A stretch of DNA of 21,582 nt from assembly GCA_049509675.1 (NCBI GenBank), contig JBEKZQ010000051.1:1-21582 (forward strand), given 5' to 3'. The DNA is from JBEKZQ01 sp049509675. Lineage in GTDB: Bacteria; Planctomycetota; Planctomycetia; Pirellulales; Thermoguttaceae. The notes beneath the pieces are model-generated. The model was given only the letters and a program-made list of their open reading frames with translations. It was not told the DNA's origin and searched no databases. Below, piece by piece: positions 1 through 8,434 of the stretch (positions within the stretch are counted from its first letter, which is position 1; each line of letters starts with the position of its first letter). A program made the translations under genes and the position numbers.

Positions 1-2940
1 GCCAGAGCCCGCGAAGCTGAGCAGTGCCAGATGCGGGCTGGCGTTGCCGAGACTGAGCGTTGCGCCGCCGCCGAGGAAGTGGGCCTGGTCGTTGATGCTG
101 ACGGCGCCGGACAGGCCGGGGGCGCCCAAGGTTGCCGTGGAACTGGCGTCCGTCCAGTTGGCGTCGTTACCCCAGGTGTTGTCGCCGCCGGCATTGGTCC
201 AGTTGGCATTGCCGCTGAAGACCGTGACGTTGTAGGGCAGGCTGACGTTGATGGGGGACTCGCCGGGCAGTCCTTCGCGGTTGGTGGTGAGGGTCAACGA
301 TCCACTATACACCGCACCCAGAGTCAGCGCAGTCGTACTGGTGAGGAAACGCGTGTCGGTGACCGAGGCAGAGTTGAACGTGGCGTTGCTGCCGCCGGTG
401 ACCGTGAAGCCGTTGGCGTCGGGCGTACCCAGATTGCCTACGGTAACGCGGGTGAAGAAATTGTCATCGCCGGTCGTACTGAGAGTGACGGAGGCGGTGG
501 CGCCCACGCCCGCGTGCATGCCGCCCGTAAGAGACGAGGCGGTAACCACGCGGTTCGTGACCACTGCGCCAGAAATGGCGATGATATTGCCGCCGGTGTT
601 GAAGGGGTCGCTGCCGTTGGCGGTGTTGGTGACGGCCACCGTGTCGGAACGCGCGCCAAGCGTGCTGTAATCGGCCAATCCAATGGTAAGGGCCTGACTG
701 CCGGAGGCGGCCAGGGTTCCAGAGGTCGGCGATAGCGTAACGGCTGGACCAACGACGGTGCTAAAACTGGAAGGCATGCTGCCGCTGGTTTCGCTGAGCT
801 TGACCGCTGCGGTGACGGGCTGGTTCTGCATGGTCCGCAGGGAAACGCTCGTGCGATCGAGTTTGAGGGTCGAACTGTTGGTGGCCGAGGTAACCAGCAC
901 ATCCATTTCGCTACCGACGAATTTGAGGCTGTACGTGGGGGGCGTCGGGCCGCCGGTGATGAAGTCCAAGTTGAAGTTGGAACTGGTCACGGTCTCCGAG
1001 CCGAAGCCCATCAGTTTATAGCTGCCGATAGGAAGCACGGGAACCAAGATCGTGGCAGCGCCGCTGCCGTTGAAATTGAGAGCGCCGGCGTCGTTGATCT
1101 GGTCGTGAACGGAACTGCTGGTGATGTCGAAGCGGAGCGTGCTGTTGGCGTTGAGCGTCAGGTTGCCCACGGCCAGGGAGCCGATGCCGCCGTCGCCGCC
1201 AGGGCTGATGGAGTGGGCGCCCGTGCCGGCGATGACATTGCCCCCGATGATGCCGGCGGTGCCGACGGTTGTGGCGAGTTGACCGCCGTTGAGGGTGACG
1301 TTGCCGCTGCCGGTGGCAGAACCCGCGGTGTTGCCGAGGATCAGAGTGCCGCCGTTGACTTGCGTGGGAGCGGTGTAGGTGCCGGACCCGGTGATCGTCC
1401 AGGAGCCCGAGGAAACGGCGATGCCTTGTCCATTCTGATTATCACCCGCCAGGTTGATGGCCCCGATCGTGCCGGAGCCGGCGCCCGAGCCGGCGAGGGT
1501 CAAGGTGGGCGATCCGCTGTAGTAACCTATACCGCCGCTCACGGTGCCGATCGCCACGTTGGCGGTCGCGGGGCTCAAGGTTGCGGCCTGGTAGGCGGGC
1601 ATGTTCAAGGTTGCAATGCCCAGGCTGTAGCCGTGCGCCCCGGTGATGTTGATCGTATCGTTATTGGCGGTCAGCATGTTCAAGGTGAGGGTGTTGCCGG
1701 TGCCCGAGGCGAGCTGATCCACGTTGACGTTGAGGGTGTTCGAGGCGCCGGGATTGACGTTCGAGGCCAGGAACGTGGTGCTCGTGTCGTTGCGGAGGTT
1801 CAGGTTCGCGGTGTTGTATGCGATGTTGAACGCGATCGGCCCAGTGCCGGTGGAATTGGCCCCGTGGAATTCCAGTACGTTTAGCGTACCGCCGTACCCG
1901 ACCTGGCCGATGCCGCCGGAGAAGCCGCTATTGTTCCCGCTGAAGATGGCGGTCCCGATTCTCCAAGCCTCCGTGTTGACGGTCAAGACGCCGGGGCCGG
2001 AGATATTCGCGCCGATGGTGACGGTCGGGGCAGCCCAGGCATTGTTATTGCTGAGCGTGCCGCCGGTGGCGTTGACCGTGATCGGACGCGCGGGATTGAT
2101 TGCGAAGGGCGAGGCGCTGTTGAATGCGAAGGCCCCGCCGTTGAAGGTGATGCCGCTGGTCGTTGCGCCCAGATTGGCGTCTGTATTGAGCGTCAACGTG
2201 CCGCCGCTAAGCGACGTGCCGCCGCTGTAGCTGTTGCTGCCCGAGAGCGTGAGATTGCCGCTGGTAACCGTCAGGCTGGTGGGCTGCGAGCCGGCGCCGT
2301 GGAGGCCGTTGGCGATAGTGCCGCCAAACGCGGAAGCGGCGGCCGTGCCGGCGAAGACCAGCGTCGCGGGTTTGCTCGTGCTGCTGTTGCCGATCGTGCC
2401 GGTGCCGCTGAGGTCGCCGATCTGCTGGCTCAAGCCGTTGAGGTCCAGCGCACCCGCGGCGCCCAGGCCCAGGGCGGTTGACGTGGGCAGGGCATTGGCG
2501 ACGCCGAGGACCAGCGTGCCGCTGTTGACATTCGTTGCCCCGCTGTAGGTGTTGGTGGCGTTGAGCGTCAAGACGCTGGTCCCCTGGTATTGCAGACCGC
2601 CACCCGCACCGCTCAGGACGCCGTTGATCGTCACGCCGCCGCTGCCGGAAATGATGAGGTTGTTGCCGCCATTGGCAATGCTGCCCGAGACGGTCAAAAG
2701 GCCGGGGGAGTCGCTGTTCCAGGTCTGCTCGATCGCGAGCGTAATCGGCAGCGCCAAGGTGACCGGCCGCAAGGCGCTATTGGCGATGCCATGCGGACCG
2801 AGAATGATGCCGTTGGCGGAGCTGATGGTCACGGGCGCGAGCGGATCGCAAGCGTTGCTGAAGATCAGGCCGGCGACGCTCAGGCCCGCAGTCGCATTGG
2901 AAGCGGGCAGCCTGGCGGGCGGCGTGGCCGAATTGAAGAA
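1..2940 (-). CDS. Autotransporter-associated beta-strand repeat (PATR) protein, passenger part; broken by frameshift, runs off left edge
   Basis: The minus strand is open from about 2940 to the window edge and encodes roughly 980 residues rich in G, S, T, N and A. Repeated units such as LTLNATNTYSGATNVNSGTL and LTLSGSNSYSGG followed by GGTLTLNT are characteristic of the autotransporter-associated beta-strand repeat (TIGR02601/PF12951), which folds into a right-handed beta-helix. Nearer the left edge the repeats give way to a region with TWGNDANWTDASSTATLG, a motif common in planctomycete surface proteins; the C terminus and any PEP-CTERM anchor lie outside the window. The reading frame is continuous in sense with the signal-peptide fragment at 2777-3796 but one base out of register, so the two are probably one gene carrying a 1-bp insertion (or 2-bp deletion) near 2936-2946. 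This is either a real lesion or an assembly error. The likely role is an extracellular or surface structural protein; no enzymatic motif is seen. Confidence 0.8.
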
Positions 2941-3796
2941 GCGCAGCCCAGTCGATCGTCGAGGTTGACACGAGGACCCCGCTGACGTTGAGGTCGCCCA
3001 AAATGACTCGCGCCCCTGGGGTAGACAGCGCGCCGACATAGGCCGTCGCCGCATCGGTGAAGCCCGTGCCGGTGAGATTCACCGCGCTGCCGGCGAAGGA
3101 AACGTTGGAAATCGCGCCCGTGGTCGTGTTCACGTTGTAGGACAGGTTGTAGAACGTCGAGGAAGAAATGGTGATGCCGGTGGAAACGGCAGAGCCGCTG
3201 GCCGCGCCGTTGACGTACAGTTGTAAACTGCCGCCAGGCGTCACTTCTACGCCCGTAAAGTTGGTCAGCGAGTCCGGGCCGCCGTCGACTTGAGGCGGTA
3301 TGGTCGACCAGAATCCCAGCCCCTCGCCATTGCCGTTCGCGGCGAGCATGAGATCGGCGGACACGGTCATCTGCGTCGGCTTGGTGTAAGCGCCTGCGGT
3401 GGCGAGCGAGAGCCCCAGGGCCGTCTTTTCCTCGCTCAAGTATGCGGCATTTTGCACGGTGCCGCCCATCCAGGTAGGCTGGACCAGCGGTGCCCCCCAG
3501 TCCCAGCCGGCGCCCCAGATCCAGTTGCCGCCGGGCAGATCGGTGGTAAGGCCCGTCTGCGTGCCGTTCAAGTATTGCGTGCTGCCCGTAGACACGAAGT
3601 CCGTTGAGATGATTACGGCGGCACGTGCCGGCGGCGCCACTACGGTCAAGGCCAGGCCTATCAGGCCCGCACACGTCACGGCAAGAGCCGCTCGCGCGGT
3701 CCGACGATACCGAGGATACATTGTTTCGACACGTCGCGGCTGAGAATTGCCGCGGGATGGAACGACACGCGCCGTAAGCCTCTTCAGCACGCACAT
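2777..3796 (-). CDS. N-terminal secreted fragment of the beta-strand-repeat protein (ends by frameshift)
   Basis: The start at 3796 is preferred because GAAAGGACA lies just upstream as a ribosome binding site; an in-frame ATG at 3721 has none. After an Arg-rich N-terminus comes a hydrophobic stretch (AALAVTCAGLIGLALTVVA) and an Ala-rich cleavage site (PPARAAVI), that is, a signal peptide with a long n-region. Residues from about 65 to 285 look like a jelly-roll or LamG-type beta domain, with phrases such as TDFVSTGSTQYLNGTQTG and NGEGLGFWSTIPPQVDGGPD. After STIDWAA the frame turns into Arg/Gln/His-rich sequence with no family character and stops at 2777, whereas the +1 frame continues into FFNSATPPARLPASNATAGL and the beta-strand repeats. 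The last 55 or so residues of this reading frame are therefore probably not native. Confidence 0.7.
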   Translation of the reverse strand: MCVLKRLTARVVPSRGNSQPRRVETMYPRYRRTARAALAVTCAGLIGLALTVVAPPARAAVIISTDFVSTGSTQYLNGTQTGLTTDLPGGNWIWGAGWDWGAPLVQPTWMGGTVQNAAYLSEEKTALGLSLATAGAYTKPTQMTVSADLMLAANGNGEGLGFWSTIPPQVDGGPDSLTNFTGVEVTPGGSLQLYVNGAASGSAVSTGITISSSTFYNLSYNVNTTTGAISNVSFAGSAVNLTGTGFTDAATAYVGALSTPGARVILGDLNVSGVLVSTSTIDWAALLQFGHAARQAARFQCDCGPERRRPDLQQRLRSARARDHQLRQRHHSRSAWHRQ

Positions 3797-3899
3797 GGTT
3801 ATTGTCCTTTCACAACAGTGCTCATTCCAATTAGCGCACGTACAGACCACCGTCCGGGGGCGGCACCAGCGCGCGTCGGAGAAACCCCTACAAACCCCG

Positions 3900-3928
3900 A
3901 GACTAACAGAATAGAACGCGGTGGTCAA
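3900..3928 (-). promoter_or_regulatory. Possible sigma70-type promoter for the beta-strand-repeat gene
   Basis: On the minus strand TTGACC (3928-3923) is followed after 17 bp by TAGTCT (3905-3900). The -35 is good and the -10 weak. It would give a leader of about 95 nt before the SD-backed start at 3796. Confidence 0.35.
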
Positions 3929-3956
3929 GAATTTTGCAAAGCTGACGTCAATGCGT

Positions 3957-3999
3957 AGGGCGGACTTCATCCTCTCCAAGGTGGTCTAAAGTCCACCCT
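3957..3999. repeat. Short imperfect inverted repeat
   Basis: AGGGCGGACTT (3957-3967) faces AAGTCCACCCT (3989-3999): 10 of 11 positions pair across a 21-nt loop. There is no T-run, so it is not a clear terminator. In style it resembles the hairpin at 5673-5697. Confidence 0.45.
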
Positions 4000-4122
4000 G
4001 CAATGTAGTCCGCAGCCCACGATTGCGGAAAGTGTCCAGTTGGCTTATCATGGCCCGTCGCCTTGATTGTCATACAAAGTTGTCGATCACCAAAACCTTA
4101 CCAGTCAACCGGGAGATGACCC

Positions 4123-4785
4123 ATGTCTGACACGCCTTCCGTTCAGGTCCATTGGCACGAGCACGCCGTTAGCCGCGAGGAACGCCAGAGGCGGAGCGGG
4201 CATCAGGGTGGCGTGGTCTGGCTCACGGGACTGAGCGCTTGTGGGAAAAGCACGGTGGCCAATCTGGTCGATCATCGCCTCCACGAGTTAGGCGTGCAGA
4301 GCTTCGTGCTGGACGGCGACAACATCCGCCACGGTCTGAACGCCAGCCCGGCCATGCTCAAGGAGCGACACGGCGAGGAGTTCGGCCGGCGTTTTGGACT
4401 GGGCTTCTCGGCGCAGGATCGGGAGGAGAATATCCGCCGTATCGGGGCGGTGGCCAAGCTGTTTTGCGAGGCCGGCGTGGTTGCCATCACGGCATTCATC
4501 AGCCCCTATCGGGTGGATCGCGATCGAGTCCGCGCCACCCTGGCGGAAGGCGATTTCATCGAGATCTTCGTCGACGCCCCCGTCGAAGTTTGCGAAGCCC
4601 GGGATCCAAAGGGCCTCTATAAGAAGGCCCGAGCGGGCCAACTGAAGGGGTTCACCGGCATCGACGATCCCTACGAACCACCGCAAAGGGCCGAACTGGT
4701 CCTCGACGCCGCACGGCAGCCGGCCGACGCCCTGGCGGACCAGGTCATCGCCTATCTGAAGAAGATTGGCAAGATAGGTCCGTAG
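4123..4785 (+). CDS. cysC: Adenylylsulfate (APS) kinase
   Basis: This cytoplasmic enzyme phosphorylates adenosine 5'-phosphosulfate with ATP to give PAPS, used in sulfate assimilation or as a sulfotransferase donor. The Walker A loop is GLSACGKST (residues 36-44; the family usually has GLSGSGKST). Other family blocks are LDGDNIRHGLN (63-73), DREENIRRIG, TAFISPYR with the phospho-acceptor Ser region, and DPKGLYKKARAGQLKGFTGIDD near the C terminus. Length is 220 aa against about 200 for E. coli CysC. The excess is an insert of about 17 residues (ASPAMLKERHGEEFGRRF) between the HGLN and LGFS blocks. The start is supported by GGGAG eight bases upstream. No ATP sulfurylase gene is adjacent, so the sulfate pathway partner is elsewhere. 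The last 40 bases of the gene are repeated just downstream. Confidence 0.93.
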   Translation: MSDTPSVQVHWHEHAVSREERQRRSGHQGGVVWLTGLSACGKSTVANLVDHRLHELGVQSFVLDGDNIRHGLNASPAMLKERHGEEFGRRFGLGFSAQDREENIRRIGAVAKLFCEAGVVAITAFISPYRVDRDRVRATLAEGDFIEIFVDAPVEVCEARDPKGLYKKARAGQLKGFTGIDDPYEPPQRAELVLDAARQPADALADQVIAYLKKIGKIGP

Positions 4786-4870
4786 TCGAGGGTCGAGGGT
4801 CCAGCACCAGGTCATTGTCTATCTGAGGAAGATTGGCAAGATAGGGGGGCATAATCGAGGGTCGAGAGTC
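4739..4870. repeat. Tandem duplication of the cysC 3' end
   Basis: Bases 4739-4778 (end of cysC) recur at 4806-4845 with three mismatches in 40 positions, a 67-bp period. Each copy is followed by TCGAGGGTCGAG-type 7-base words. The second copy is noncoding. Confidence 0.85.
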
Positions 4871-4921
4871 GTAGCCTTTTTCAAATAGGCGGTGACCCGG
4901 GGTTGGGCTCTCGACCCTCGA
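4855..4921. repeat. Inverted repeat, TCGAGGG-word family
   Basis: TCGAGGGTCGAGAG (4855-4868) is matched perfectly by CTCTCGACCCTCGA (4908-4921), with a 39-nt loop. Further AACTCTC words continue to about 4943. No T-run follows. It occupies most of the gap between cysC and the BON genes. Confidence 0.8.
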
Positions 4922-4955
4922 CTCTCAAACTCTCAACTCTCTCTAAAAATCGGTG

Positions 4956-4984
4956 TTGACTCGACTGACCCTCCGGGGCTAAAT
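4956..4984 (+). promoter_or_regulatory. Candidate sigma70-type promoter for the BON gene pair
   Basis: TTGACT (4956-4961), a 17-bp spacer and CTAAAT (4979-4984) sit about 65 bp upstream of the first BON gene and just past the inverted repeat. Spacing is ideal and the hexamers are reasonable. Confidence 0.5.
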
Positions 4985-5049
4985 TAACTAGCGGCGGAAG
5001 GTCTCTTCTTATCGGCTTACAGACAGCGATCCGTCGTGAGACACGGGCC

Positions 5050-5292
5050 ATGGCGAAGAAGGGCCGGTGTGCGATGGCTACGGTATCTGTGGATGATTTT
5101 CGGACTCGGGCTCAGGCAGCTCTGGCCGGCAGTCCGTTCTACGAGTTGCGCGCTTTGCGCGTCGAGCGGCACCATCAGGCGCTGGTGATATCGGGCACGG
5201 TATCGAGCTTTTACCAGAAGCAGCTAGCGCAAGAAGCGGTCCGTTCCATTTTAGGAGACGTCGAGATTCGCAATGCGATCGATGTCCGGTAG
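5050..5292 (+). CDS. Small BON-domain-like protein, copy 1
   Basis: An 80-aa protein, or 72 aa if the in-frame ATG at 5074 is used; AAGAAGG lies upstream of that second start, so either is possible. The core ALVISGTVSSFYQKQLAQEA followed by RSILGDVEIRNAIDVR has the BON pattern: V-x-G-x-V, a helix, then a closing N-x-I-x-V strand. BON domains are small alpha/beta modules thought to bind lipids or other surfaces. There is no signal peptide, so a cytoplasmic location is inferred. A paralogue follows 51 bp downstream on the same strand, and the two probably share one transcript. The specific function is unknown. Confidence 0.7.
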   Translation: MAKKGRCAMATVSVDDFRTRAQAALAGSPFYELRALRVERHHQALVISGTVSSFYQKQLAQEAVRSILGDVEIRNAIDVR

Positions 5293-5343
5293 TGCGCGGG
5301 GGCGCAACCGGACCGCGAGAAGAGACCTGTCACGGAGGCAGTC

Positions 5344-5631
5344 ATGAGCGAGAGAGCCAGGCGGCGGAAAACGATTTCCCCCGCCTTGGAGGCGGTCGTG
5401 CCGGAAACGCTGGCCGAAGCGGAACAGTTGGTGGCCTCGATCGAAAGCGCCGTCGATCGCGAAACCGACCACGGCGTCCACGATCTGGCCGTGGAGGTCG
5501 GTCGCAACGGCGTTCTGCTCATGGGCCGTTGCGCCAGCTATTACTGCAAGCAACTGGCCCAACATGCGGCAATGGCCCTCTCCGGCGCCGACCAACTCAC
5601 CAACCAAATCGAAGTGCGGGACCTGGGGTGA
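5344..5631 (+). CDS. Small BON-domain-like protein, copy 2
   Basis: A 95-aa protein with a strong GGAGG five bases before the ATG. The C-terminal half (LAVEVGRNGVLLMGRCASYY, then CKQLAQHAAMALSGADQLTNQIEVRDLG) parallels copy 1 closely, sharing KQLAQ and the N-x-I-x-V-R ending. The first 40 residues add an Arg/Lys-rich start and an acidic helix (PETLAEAEQLVASIESAV). The pair looks like a tandem duplication that diverged. No export signal and no partner gene points to a role. Confidence 0.7.
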   Translation: MSERARRRKTISPALEAVVPETLAEAEQLVASIESAVDRETDHGVHDLAVEVGRNGVLLMGRCASYYCKQLAQHAAMALSGADQLTNQIEVRDLG

Positions 5632-5672
5632 CGGTTAATTCGTTCCCGTTGTGAAAGGTCGCTAATTCGCAG

Positions 5673-5697
5673 GGTGGGACGAGGTACGAGTCCCACC
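5673..5697. terminator. Hairpin between convergent genes
   Basis: GGTGGGAC (5673-5680) pairs with GTCCCACC (5690-5697) around a 9-nt loop, between the plus-strand BON genes and the minus-strand propeller gene. Placement suits a bidirectional terminator, but no T-run follows on either strand, so this use is uncertain. Confidence 0.35.
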
Positions 5698-5717
5698 ACC
5701 TGGAATTCAGCCTCTTT

Positions 5718-7256
5718 CTACTCCCCGACTGCGTAAAGATGCTTATTGGTCGCCACGTACAGTCTGCCGTTGGCGGCAGTCGGCGTGGCATAGACCGCGT
5801 CGCGCATGCGGATGCGGTGCAGCACCTTTAATTCCCTGCCGGGCACGAGCACGCACAGCATCTGATTGCCGCTGCCGACGTACAGCTTGCCGTCGGCCAC
5901 CAGCGGTGAGCCCCACAGGTCGCCGCCCACCTCGTAGGTCCAATAGCAGCGGCCGGTTTCCGCATCCAGGCAGTGCAGCTTGCCGGCGAAATCGGCCGCA
6001 TAGACCAGGCCGTCGGCGATGGCCACCGTCGATACGCTGGAGCCGATCTTGTCGTACGACCAGACCAGTCCGCCCCGCGTGACGTCGCCCTTGCGGCCCG
6101 CATCGACGCACGCCAGCCAGCCGCGCTTCATCCCGTGAAACGGCTCCTGCGTGAAAGTCACGTACACTCGGCCGTTGTAGAACACGGGCATGGCCGTCAC
6201 TTCGTAGGAGGTTGAATCGTGCTGATGGTCGGGCGGCGGCGGCGATTGGGTTTGCGCCAACGGATGACCGTTAAAGCGCCAGGCATTTTCCAGGACCACG
6301 GCCGGGCCGGCGGACCGCGGCTGGGCCAGTGCATGGGCCGCATACAAATAGCCGTTGCCGGCGCCGAAGAAGATCAGCGTTTGTCCGCCCACCTCTCCCA
6401 GGGCCGGCGAACTCCACTGGCCGTGCGTCACGTCCGGCCCGATGCCGAAATCGTCGCGGGCCACCAGCTTTCCGCTCCGCTTGTCCAGCACGATCAGCGA
6501 CGGGGCTTCGGGATGGACCACCCGGCTGTGCGTCCAGTCGACGCCGTTGGACGTGCAGAGGTAGAGCAAGTCGCCCTGGACGAGGATCGCGCAGTTCGCG
6601 CCGTTGTGCGGGGCCACGTTCAACTCGCTGGTCATGTCATAGAGCCAAAGAATGTCGGCGTCCTTGGGCCCGGGCGCGAGCGGCTTCTGGCCCTCGTCGG
6701 CCATAAGTTCGCCCTCGGCCGTGAATGGCCCCCGGTTTCCGCCCTGCATGCCGTGGACATCGAGGCACATCACCTCGGCCCGATTGCTCACCAGGTAGAG
6801 CCGATCGCCTTCGACCACGGGCGGCGAGGTGATGCCGATATAGTGCCAATCGGCCCACTTGATCTTGGTCAACTTCGGCAGGCAAAGCTGCCAGAGGAAC
6901 TCGCCGGAGTGCTCGTCGAAGCACATCAGCACGCCGCGGTCGCCCTGCATGCGGCCGTCGCGGGGCGCGTCGTTGTTGGTGCCCACGAAAACCCGTCCGC
7001 CGGCCACCACGGGCGAGCCGTAGCTGGCGTTGCCCAACCGGGCCACCCATTTCACGCGACCGTGCGAGGGCAGATCGATATTGCCTTCCTTGCTCCGTTT
7101 GCCCGCGTCGAAGTCGTCGGGAAGGCCTTTCTCACCGGAGACCATGTTCCGCGAGAACGGCTGGCCCCATTGCGGCTGGTCGGCGGCGGCAAGGAGATTA
7201 CAGAGCAGCAGTAGCAACAGCGCCGACGAGGCCGACATAGTGGTACATTTGAGCAC
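5718..7256 (-). CDS. Secreted PQQ-like beta-propeller protein
   Basis: About 512 aa built from PQQ/pyrrolo-quinoline-type propeller blades, e.g. ASYGSPVVAGGRVFVGTNN followed by VLMCFDEHSGEFLWQLCLPK, and near the C terminus GKLHCLDAETGRCYWTYEVG followed by SPLVADGKLYVGSGNQMLCV. Such proteins are repeat scaffolds in the planctomycete envelope; no PQQ-dehydrogenase catalytic residues or haem motif could be seen, so enzymatic activity should not be assumed. I chose the GTG at 7256 because GGAG lies eight bases upstream and it adds a Lys to the n-region (MLKCTTMSASS); the ATG at 7238 would leave a signal peptide with no positive charge and no SD. The signal is LLLLLLCNLLAAA with cleavage before DQPQW. 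It is monocistronic and convergent with the BON genes. Confidence 0.85.
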   Translation of the reverse strand: MLKCTTMSASSALLLLLLCNLLAAADQPQWGQPFSRNMVSGEKGLPDDFDAGKRSKEGNIDLPSHGRVKWVARLGNASYGSPVVAGGRVFVGTNNDAPRDGRMQGDRGVLMCFDEHSGEFLWQLCLPKLTKIKWADWHYIGITSPPVVEGDRLYLVSNRAEVMCLDVHGMQGGNRGPFTAEGELMADEGQKPLAPGPKDADILWLYDMTSELNVAPHNGANCAILVQGDLLYLCTSNGVDWTHSRVVHPEAPSLIVLDKRSGKLVARDDFGIGPDVTHGQWSSPALGEVGGQTLIFFGAGNGYLYAAHALAQPRSAGPAVVLENAWRFNGHPLAQTQSPPPPDHQHDSTSYEVTAMPVFYNGRVYVTFTQEPFHGMKRGWLACVDAGRKGDVTRGGLVWSYDKIGSSVSTVAIADGLVYAADFAGKLHCLDAETGRCYWTYEVGGDLWGSPLVADGKLYVGSGNQMLCVLVPGRELKVLHRIRMRDAVYATPTAANGRLYVATNKHLYAVGE

Positions 7257-7435
7257 GAGATGATCTCCAGAGGGGGGGGCGTTTTCGGTTTGGGGGGTGA
7301 TTGCTGCGCTGTTGAAGTGTGCCACTGGCGGGCGTTCTTTCGAGCGAACTGAGCGACGCGTGGGGTTGCTGATGTGTGCCAGTGCTTCCTCCAGCCTATC
7401 AGGAGACGGCGCCTGCTGGCAAGCCATCGGCCGCT

Positions 7436-8194
7436 TTACAGCCGCTCGGGGGCATATCTCGATAAAACTCGTTTCAGTTTTGGGTTTCGATCGATAATCA
7501 TTTCGTGCAAGTAGTGCCAATACTCCGACACCAAGTGGACTCCTTGCATATTGCGGCGGATGAAGCGCGACCGTCGTAGCACCACGTGAAGGCGCAAATC
7601 ATCCAAGAGAATCGGACAAGGGAGCTTGCAAAGCCGTCGTATCTTTCCCGAGAAACAGTCGCCATCTCGCCAGTCTGCCTTGTTGCGACGAAGCTCACCT
7701 GCAAAAAAGTAGATCTCGGCAATGCGTTTCTCAGGGACACATCGATACATGAGGAGCAGATCCCCAGGCGATGCATGGTTTGAGAGCCCCCATTCGACCT
7801 CGTCAGATTCCTCAAGGAACCGGTATTGCTGCCTGATTACCGGCTGAATCCAAACATTGAAACTGTCACTGAACACACGCTTCAGCTCGATTACTTCGAT
7901 ATGCGCGGGAACGTCGACCCAATCATGCTCCCAACACACGACGCAATCACAACCACGCACATTGTGGCCGTGCGCGCGAAAATTGCTCGATCGAAACTCG
8001 AACTCAATCCGAACCAACCTCTCTGAGTTACCGATGCGGCGGTAGGCGAGACAATCAGGAAAAGATGGCTGGACTTTCTCCACCCGCAGTTGAAGTTTCT
8101 TGGCGAGGTGGGCGAAAAGGTACACGACGCCCAACTCATTCTGCGGTGCGAAGACCAACGGAGCGTTCCGCAGCGCCAAGGGACGTTCTGACAT
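7436..8194 (-). CDS. Putative PD-(D/E)XK nuclease with C-terminal EVE-like domain
   Basis: 252 aa; the ATG at 8194 is chosen over the one at 8206 because GGAGGT lies five bases before it. The N-terminal half has a PD-(D/E)XK-like pattern: FPDCLAYRR (P46-D47), then VRIEFEFRSSNF (E64, E66), then GCDCVVCWEHDW (82-92) as a hydrophobic strand with acidic residues; a canonical catalytic Lys is not obvious. The C-terminal half (about 135-235) resembles the PUA-like EVE fold: EWGLSNHASPGDLLLMYR, a VPEKRIAEIYFF strand pair, then RFIRRNMQG and a Trp-containing closing helix. EVE-type domains read modified bases in restriction enzymes, so a modification-dependent nuclease is a reasonable inference. Base composition is unlike its neighbours: three 60-base lines gave 30, 29 and 34 G+C against 39 in a hypF line, suggesting recent acquisition. 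No methyltransferase is adjacent. Confidence 0.6.
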   Translation of the reverse strand: MSERPLALRNAPLVFAPQNELGVVYLFAHLAKKLQLRVEKVQPSFPDCLAYRRIGNSERLVRIEFEFRSSNFRAHGHNVRGCDCVVCWEHDWVDVPAHIEVIELKRVFSDSFNVWIQPVIRQQYRFLEESDEVEWGLSNHASPGDLLLMYRCVPEKRIAEIYFFAGELRRNKADWRDGDCFSGKIRRLCKLPCPILLDDLRLHVVLRRSRFIRRNMQGVHLVSEYWHYLHEMIIDRNPKLKRVLSRYAPERL

Positions 8195-8219
8195 GGCAAC
8201 CTCCATCGCAGCCGGCGGA

Positions 8220-8288
8220 GGAACACTTATCTTCGCTGATTCTCGCTAATCCTTCTCATTAGCGCCAATCAGTGCGGATTAGTGTTCC
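8220..8288. repeat. Imperfect inverted repeat with GGAACACT ends
   Basis: Arms 8220-8250 and 8258-8288 pair at about 24 of 31 positions around a 7-nt loop; ends are GGAACACT and AGTGTTCC, inner bases CGCTAAT and ATTAGCG. It sits in the divergent gap between the nuclease-like gene and hypF. Confidence 0.75.
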
Positions 8289-8434
8289 TTAAGCAATTGT
8301 TCAACTTATTGATTCGCGGTTCCTTAGCGGTTCCTTCTCTCTGGCAATATACGGGTGCCGCCGCCGGGCCGCAAGTCCCGCATTTTGTTCCGCCGTCTTT
8401 GCCCTACTACCCCAGACCGTCTACACTTGAATCA

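Larger units (their letters stand above)
3797..4122. other. Divergent intergenic region, 326 bp
   Basis: This stretch separates the minus-strand secreted protein from cysC. It holds the candidate minus-strand promoter at 3900-3928 and an imperfect inverted repeat at 3957-3999. The cysC start is preceded by GGGAG eight bases before the ATG. I could not pick out a convincing cysC promoter or any small gene here. Confidence 0.6.

Noticed and set aside
31..2985. Many plus-strand open frames across the left 3 kb
   Set aside because: They are complements of the repetitive beta-strand protein; they consist of low-complexity Val/Gly/Ala/Arg sequence with no domain.
6219..7214. Plus-strand open frame over the PQQ-like propeller gene
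   Set aside because: It mirrors the minus-strand propeller gene and has no recognisable domain or SD.
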